Shown here piece after piece: positions 7,041 through 10,154 of a DNA stretch of 10,154 nt (within the stretch, counting starts at the first letter, position 1; each line of letters begins with the position of its first letter). This stretch comes from Acidimicrobiales bacterium. GTDB taxonomy: Bacteria > Actinomycetota > Acidimicrobiia > Acidimicrobiales > Acidimicrobilacustridaceae. Made by a program: the position numbers and the translations under genes. The stretch covers positions 1-10,154 of the forward strand of contig JALQSZ010000037.1 in the NCBI GenBank assembly GCA_023264135.1, given 5' to 3'. Under the pieces are notes generated by a model. The model saw nothing but the letters and a program-made list of their open reading frames with translations. It had not been told where the DNA came from and ran no database searches.

Positions 7041-7835
7041 GTGGCAGTCAAAAAGGCAACGGCGAAGAAGTCCGCAGCGAAAAAGGCTCCGGCAAAAAAG
7101 GCGGCAGTCAAGGCTCCGGCCAAGAAGGTCGTAAAGAAGGCCGCTCCGGCAAAGAAGGCTCCGGCCAAGAAGGCGGCTCCGGCAAAGAAGGCCCCTGCGA
7201 AGAAGGCGCCCGCAAAGAAGGCGCCCGCAAAGAAGGCGCCGGCCAAGGCTCCGGCCAAGAAGGTCGTGAAGAAGGCGGCTCCGGCGAAGAAGGCTCTGGC
7301 CAAGAAGGCGGCCCCTGCGAAGAAGGCGCCCGCCAAAAAAGCCCCGGCGAAGGCTCCGGCCGCCAAAGCTGCTCCGGCCAAGAAGGTCGAAGCCGCCCCA
7401 GTGCTTGCTCCTCGGCCCAATCGCCTCCCCGCGATTCCGAAGGAACCAAAGAAGATCAAGTACCCGTTCGACGCCAAGTTCCTCGATGCGCAGCGCGCGC
7501 TGTTGCTTGAAGAACGACGTCGCCTCGTGCACGACGCCGAAGCACTGACTGCCGAAGCAAACTCCTTGGCCGAACTGCGTGAACCCGGCGATGTGCAGTT
7601 CGATGAAGAGTCAGGTGAAGGCGACACCCTCGCGGTTGAACGCGAACGCGATCTCGCACTTTCGGCGCAGTTCCTCGAGCAGGTCGATGAAATCGATCGG
7701 GCGATGGCCAAGATCGGTCAGGGCACGTACGGCATTTGCGAAATCTCCGGCCTTGCGATTCCGAAGGAACGCCTTCGTGCGATTCCGTGGTGTCGTGAGC
7801 GTGTCGAATACAAAGTCGGCAACTTCCGTCGCTGA
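7041..7835 (+). CDS. DksA/TraR-family RNA-polymerase-binding-like protein with histone-H1-like lysine/alanine tail
   Basis: 264 residues in two parts. Residues 1-117 are almost entirely [10 protein letters not shown] repeats, a highly basic, disordered tail like those of histone H1-like bacterial proteins and mycobacterial HupB; it could bind DNA, RNA or polyphosphate. After a proline-rich joint (118-137), residues 138-264 form a DksA/TraR-like domain: a coiled coil (about 145-225) with an acidic [16 protein letters not shown] stretch, then [20 protein letters not shown] and [14 protein letters not shown]. In canonical members the finger is CxxC...CxxC; here it is C233-x2-S236 and C251-x2-R254, so only two cysteines remain. 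DksA proteins enter the RNA polymerase secondary channel and adjust transcription with ppGpp; that role is inferred. The GTG at 7041 has Shine-Dalgarno AAGGGAG and a consensus promoter. A DksA-like gene in this position before lspA is also found in Streptomyces. Confidence 0.88.
   Translation: MAVKKATAKKSAAKKAPAKKAAVKAPAKKVVKKAAPAKKAPAKKAAPAKKAPAKKAPAKKAPAKKAPAKAPAKKVVKKAAPAKKALAKKAAPAKKAPAKKAPAKAPAAKAAPAKKVEAAPVLAPRPNRLPAIPKEPKKIKYPFDAKFLDAQRALLLEERRRLVHDAEALTAEANSLAELREPGDVQFDEESGEGDTLAVERERDLALSAQFLEQVDEIDRAMAKIGQGTYGICEISGLAIPKERLRAIPWCRERVEYKVGNFRR
7110..7352 (+). repeat. Internal duplication (135-base period) within the lysine/alanine tail
   Basis: Residues 24-59 and 69-104 of the DksA/TraR-like protein are the same apart from one position (P41 versus L86); both begin [17 protein letters not shown]. 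At DNA level 7110-7217 and 7245-7352 are near copies, with the first 23 bases after 7110 and 7245 identical. Inside the first copy and the spacer there are short 15-base repeats encoding KKAPA, two of them exact and adjacent (7200-7214 and 7215-7229). The tail has therefore grown by segment duplication plus short tandem slippage and may vary in length among strains. Confidence 0.85.
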
Positions 7836-7863
7836 ACAACCACGGTTCGGGCAATCCAGCCCC

Positions 7864-7869
7864 TAGGTT
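7864..7869 (+). promoter_or_regulatory. Putative -10 element for lspA (leaderless)
   Basis: TAGGTT ends seven bases before the GTG at 7877, in the 41-base gap after the DksA/TraR-like gene. No Shine-Dalgarno is visible before that GTG and no clear -35 is seen. The spacing equals that at divIVA and the Rrf2 gene, which supports a leaderless lspA-rluD transcript. Confidence 0.5.
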
Positions 7870-7876
7870 GGAACCC

Positions 7877-8449
7877 GTGACAACTGCGAACGCGCCCACA
7901 AAAGCAGCACCCACGCATCGGGTGCTGTTTGGCGCGGTCGCCATCGGATGGCTTCTGGCCGATCAACTTTCGAAGTCCTGGGCCGTGTCCTCGCTCAAGA
8001 ATGACACGATCGATGTGGTCTGGACCTTGCGGTTTCAACTCACCGAGAACCACGGAGCCTCGTTCAGCCTCGGTACCGGGTTCGGAACGTGGATCGGTGT
8101 GCTTGCGCTGGTCGTCGTCGGAATTTTGGTGTGGAAGGGCGGATCGGTCCGCACCCGTTTGGGGGCCGTTGCGCTCGGGATGATCGTTGGTGGCGCGCTA
8201 GGCAATGTGCTCGACCGTGCTTTTCGAGGCGACGCAGGGTTTTTCCAAGGTGGCGTCGTTGACTTCATCGATTTTCAGTGGTGGCCGGTCTTTAACGTGG
8301 CCGACATTGGCGTGGTCTGCGGCGCAATCCTCTTGGTGATCTCAACGCTTTTCGCACCGACGCCACAGGAACAACAGCAAGACGACGACACAAACGCGAA
8401 CGACGCCTCGCAAGCATCGACTTCAACTTCAACGATCGAGAGCAACTGA
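7877..8449 (+). CDS. lspA: Lipoprotein signal peptidase (signal peptidase II)
   Basis: 190 residues; membrane aspartyl protease that removes signal peptides from diacylglyceryl-modified prolipoproteins. Four membrane segments are seen (about 15-35, 71-87, 95-112, 140-160). Family motifs in order: [12 protein letters not shown] (26-37), ENHGASFSL (57-65), [15 protein letters not shown] (105-119) with catalytic D113, and [17 protein letters not shown] (127-143) with catalytic D143. The C-terminal tail (161-190) is hydrophilic, glutamine/aspartate then serine/threonine-rich, and cytoplasmic by topology. The start is taken as GTG at 7877; a TTG at 7868 in frame would overlap the -10. rluD starts one base after the stop, so the two are surely one operon, the usual lspA-rluD pair. 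Confidence 0.95.
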   Translation: MTTANAPTKAAPTHRVLFGAVAIGWLLADQLSKSWAVSSLKNDTIDVVWTLRFQLTENHGASFSLGTGFGTWIGVLALVVVGILVWKGGSVRTRLGAVALGMIVGGALGNVLDRAFRGDAGFFQGGVVDFIDFQWWPVFNVADIGVVCGAILLVISTLFAPTPQEQQQDDDTNANDASQASTSTSTIESN

Positions 8450-8450
8450 C

Positions 8451-9392
8451 ATGGCCTACAGCGAGGTCATCCCCGCAGCGTTAGCTGGCGAACGCATTGA
8501 TCGCGTCGTCGCCATGATCACCGGAGCGAGCCGCACTCGTGTGACCGAATGGCTCGAACAGGGTCTTGTGTCGTGCAACGACGCAGTCATCACGACGCGC
8601 TCTCGTCGAGTGGCCGACGGCGATGTTGTGCAAGTCAATGTTGATCCTGATCTTGGTCCGGAACCGCTTATCGCCGAACCCGAGATCGATGTTCCGCTCG
8701 TCTACGTCGACGACGACGTCATCGTGATCGATAAACCTGCCGGACTCGTTGTTCATCCGGGCGCGGGGAACGCCACGGGCACGCTTGTGCAAGCGATGTT
8801 GGCGGTGTATCCCGAAATCGCTGACATAGGTGAACCCGAGCGTCCTGGCGTTGTGCATCGACTCGACAAAGACACCTCCGGACTCATGCTGATGGCTCGT
8901 TCTGCTGAAGCGCATGCCGAACTCAGTGCCATGCTCGCTGCGCACGAAGTTGAACGCACCTATCTCACGCTCGTTTGGGGAATTCCCGAAGCGGGCAGCG
9001 GTCTGATCGACGCGCCTATCGGTCGCTCAACTCGCGAACCTACAAAAATGGTGGTGAGCGCTCAGGGTCGCGAAGCGCGTACGCGCTACACCGTTCTTGA
9101 AACGTTTGAAGAACCAGTTCCTTGCGCGTTAGTGGAATGTCGTCTTGAAACTGGTCGCACGCATCAGATCCGCGTGCATATGGCGGCCATTGGTCACGCG
9201 GTTGTTGGCGACGATCGTTACCGCGGCGCGCGTCCAGCAATCGAAACGCCGAGAATCTTTTTGCATTCGGCCGCGCTTGAGTTTGATCATCCTGTTCGAC
9301 TCGACGAACGGCTGACATTTGTCTCGGAACTTCCCGAGGATCTTGCGACGGTGTTGGAGTCGCTCAGGAACCAGACGCCCACGGCGGAGTGA
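8451..9392 (+). CDS. rluD: RluA-family 23S rRNA pseudouridine synthase (RluD-like)
   Basis: 313 residues. It converts uridine to pseudouridine in RNA; RluD itself modifies helix 69 of 23S rRNA, and assignment to that exact site is by family and by the lspA neighbourhood. An S4 RNA-binding domain occupies about 12-65 (GERIDRVVAMITGASRTRVT, then LVSCNDAVI). The catalytic domain begins at IDKPAGLVVHPG (93-104), carries the signature HRLDKDTSGLML (136-147) with nucleophile D139, the ERTYLTLVWG strand (168-177), and GRTHQIRVHMAAIGH (235-249) followed by VVGDDRYRG. Length is normal. The ATG is one base after the lspA stop; GAGAG at 8438-8442 may serve as a weak Shine-Dalgarno. The last 29 bases overlap the end of the convergent Rrf2 gene. 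Confidence 0.94.
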   Translation: MAYSEVIPAALAGERIDRVVAMITGASRTRVTEWLEQGLVSCNDAVITTRSRRVADGDVVQVNVDPDLGPEPLIAEPEIDVPLVYVDDDVIVIDKPAGLVVHPGAGNATGTLVQAMLAVYPEIADIGEPERPGVVHRLDKDTSGLMLMARSAEAHAELSAMLAAHEVERTYLTLVWGIPEAGSGLIDAPIGRSTREPTKMVVSAQGREARTRYTVLETFEEPVPCALVECRLETGRTHQIRVHMAAIGHAVVGDDRYRGARPAIETPRIFLHSAALEFDHPVRLDERLTFVSELPEDLATVLESLRNQTPTAE

Positions 9393-9849
9393 CCGTCGGG
9401 CTCGTTGCGACTTCGGCGGGCCACTTTCCTTGGCCTCGGGCCATCGAAACAATGTCGGCCAAGGTGGCAGCTTCGAGATAGCGACGCATGTGTTCGCCAA
9501 CGTCGTCCCATACGGCGAGGAGCACGCATTGGCCTTCGTGGTCGCACGCGCCATCGGTATGTGGTTGTCCGAAATCGCCAGCAACGATCGGACCATCAAC
9601 CGCGCTCACAATGTCGGAGAGACTGATTTCTTCGGGCGTGCGGGCGAGGACGTACCCACCGCCCACACCGCGCTTGGATCGCACAAGGCCAGCGCCCTTG
9701 AGGGCGAGAAGAATTTGTTCGAGGTACGGCTGGGGCAGACCCGTGCGCTCAGCGATGTCACGGACCGAGGTTGGTCCGCCATCGTCTGAGTGCAGCGCAA
9801 GGGACAGCAACGCCCTGCTTGCGTAGTCGCCTCGAGTCGAAACCTTCAC
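9364..9849 (-). CDS. Rrf2-family transcriptional regulator
   Basis: 161 residues. Rrf2 proteins (IscR, NsrR, CymR, RsrR) are dimeric winged-helix regulators, often sensing iron-sulfur state, nitric oxide or redox. The start VKVSTRGDYASRALLSLA is the typical N-terminus. The helix-turn-helix is at about 27-50 (TSVRDIAERTGLPQPYLEQI), the wing is KRGVGGGYVLAR (59-70), and the dimer helix starts at LSDIVSAVDGP. The sensor loop reads GACDHEGQC and ends at VW: C102 and C108 align with IscR C98 and C104, but the position of IscR C92 holds P96 with H97 beside it. Two cysteines rather than three remain, so cluster binding is uncertain. I prefer GTG at 9849 over ATG at 9858 because a TACGAT -10 would overlap that ATG and lies seven bases before the GTG. 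Targets unknown; no suf or isc genes are in the window. Confidence 0.9.
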   Translation of the reverse strand: MKVSTRGDYASRALLSLALHSDDGGPTSVRDIAERTGLPQPYLEQILLALKGAGLVRSKRGVGGGYVLARTPEEISLSDIVSAVDGPIVAGDFGQPHTDGACDHEGQCVLLAVWDDVGEHMRRYLEAATLADIVSMARGQGKWPAEVATSPTVTPPWASGS

Positions 9850-9856
9850 GCCCGGC

Positions 9857-9862
9857 ATCGTA
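9857..9862 (-). promoter_or_regulatory. Putative -10 element for the Rrf2 gene (leaderless)
   Basis: On the - strand TACGAT runs from 9862 to 9857, with exactly seven bases to the GTG at 9849. No Shine-Dalgarno is present (the upstream strand is C-rich). The -35 region is poor. If the upstream ATG (9858-9856) were the true start, this element could not act as the -10. Confidence 0.45.
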
Positions 9863-9893
9863 GGGGGAAGCGGCCGAGTCGGGGACATGGGTG

Positions 9894-9919
9894 CTCCGGC
9901 ACTACCGTGACCGCCGGAG
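9894..9919. promoter_or_regulatory. Inverted repeat around the promoter of the phosphatase-like gene (possible operator)
   Basis: CTCCGGC (9894-9900) and GCCGGAG (9913-9919) are a perfect seven-base inverted repeat with a 12-base centre. The centre contains TACCGT (9903-9908), a possible -10 for the rightward gene, and the right arm runs into its Shine-Dalgarno GGAGGG (9916-9921). The site lies in the 77-base divergent gap next to an Rrf2 regulator, so it could be an operator for that or another regulator. Chance occurrence in GC-rich DNA is not excluded. Confidence 0.3.
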
Positions 9920-9926
9920 GGCCACC

Positions 9927-10154
9927 GTGGATTCCCGAACTTCGACAACCGTTGCATCGCCCGATGGGCTCGTCGTTCCCGATTATGGCGGGGCGTGTAT
10001 TTCCAACATCGTGCCGGCGTTGCTCGACCCGTCGAACCCTTGGCCCACATGGATTCCTGAGGTCGCAGCGGATGCCGATCAGGTTGTCTTGCTCGTTCTC
10101 GATGGCATCGGCTGGAACCAACTCCGTGATCGCCAGCATCTGGCGCCCACCCTT
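9927..10154 (+). CDS. Alkaline-phosphatase-superfamily (nucleotide pyrophosphatase/phosphodiesterase-like) protein, N-terminal part
   Basis: The first 76 residues are present; the frame is open at the right edge. The start GTG at 9927 has a strong Shine-Dalgarno GGAGGG (9916-9921) five bases upstream. After a short variable N-terminus comes VPDYGGACISNIVPALL (17-33) and then QVVLLVLDGIGWNQLRDR (52-69). A buried strand ending in LDGxGW, with D59 as the first metal-binding aspartate, is typical of actinobacterial alkaline phosphatase family/type I phosphodiesterase proteins. The catalytic Thr/Ser and the remaining metal ligands would lie beyond the window. No signal peptide is seen, so a cytoplasmic location is likely. 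It is divergent from the Rrf2 gene with a 77-base gap. The substrate cannot be inferred; the superfamily call rests on one motif and the general N-terminal pattern. Confidence 0.7.
   Translation, partial: MDSRTSTTVASPDGLVVPDYGGACISNIVPALLDPSNPWPTWIPEVAADADQVVLLVLDGIGWNQLRDRQHLAPTL

Noticed and set aside
7025..7711. Open frame of 228 codons on the - strand with alternating alanine/phenylalanine-rich repeats resembling a membrane protein
   Set aside because: It is the complement of the AKKAP repeats; the repeated AGAFF pattern is a direct shadow of the lysine/alanine codons on the other strand, which have a promoter, a Shine-Dalgarno and a conserved domain.
9891..9902. Small hairpin GTGC-TCCG-GCAC as an RNA element
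   Set aside because: It lies upstream of the predicted transcript start of the rightward gene and has only four pairs; the longer repeat at 9894-9919 explains the same bases better.
1..10154. Undescribed defence, mobile or secondary-metabolite system
   Set aside because: Every sizeable open region belongs to a recognised housekeeping family in conserved order, with no integrase, transposase, toxin-antitoxin pair, repeat array or foreign-composition island. I see no support for a new multi-gene system.

Overview
This window looks like chromosomal DNA from a moderately GC-rich actinobacterium. The gene order ftsZ, pgeF (ylmD), yggS (ylmE), sepF, yggT, divIVA, ileS, traR/dksA-like, lspA, rluD is the division-cluster tail known from Actinobacteria, for example Streptomyces. 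The sequence style is that of non-mycelial, deep-branching actinobacteria: short proteins, leaderless genes, a pgeF product of Acidimicrobiia character. Assignment to Acidimicrobiia is an inference and I give it only moderate confidence. I find no tRNA, rRNA, CRISPR array, insertion sequence or phage gene, and no gap without a gene exceeds 120 bases.

Layout. Positions 1-418 hold the 3' end of ftsZ on the + strand. It is followed closely by pgeF (436-1125) and yggS (1122-1796), which overlap by ATGA. sepF (1903-2496) follows a 106-base gap with its own promoter, a GC hairpin and a strong ribosome binding site. yggT (2506-2763) is next. divIVA (2819-3736) has its own apparently leaderless promoter and ends in a clear intrinsic terminator (3761-3803). 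ileS lies inverted on the - strand (6932-3855). Divergent from it are a DksA/TraR-type protein with a long lysine/alanine/proline tail (7041-7835), lspA (7877-8449) and rluD (8451-9392). An Rrf2-family regulator on the - strand (9849-9364) converges on rluD and overlaps it by 29 bases. Divergent from that regulator is the start of an alkaline-phosphatase-superfamily protein that runs off the window (9927-10154).

How the genes fit together. FtsZ, SepF, YggT and DivIVA are parts of the Gram-positive and actinobacterial division and polar-growth machinery. SepF anchors FtsZ to the membrane through the FtsZ C-terminal peptide, which is visible here. PgeF and YggS are housekeeping enzymes that travel with them (peptidoglycan-precursor editing or purine-nucleoside chemistry; pyridoxal phosphate homeostasis). 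IleS, LspA and RluD cover tRNA charging, lipoprotein maturation and rRNA modification.

I did not find an obviously new multi-gene system. The points most worth a second look are: (1) a recurrent TANNNT -10 element placed 7-8 bases before start codons, suggesting that leaderless mRNAs are common here; (2) the histone-H1-like tail fused to a DksA-like domain whose zinc finger has lost two of four cysteines, with a tail built by a 135-base internal duplication; (3) an Rrf2 regulator with only two of the three usual cluster cysteines; (4) a marked excess of the palindrome CGATCG; and (5) inverted repeats sitting on two of the promoters.
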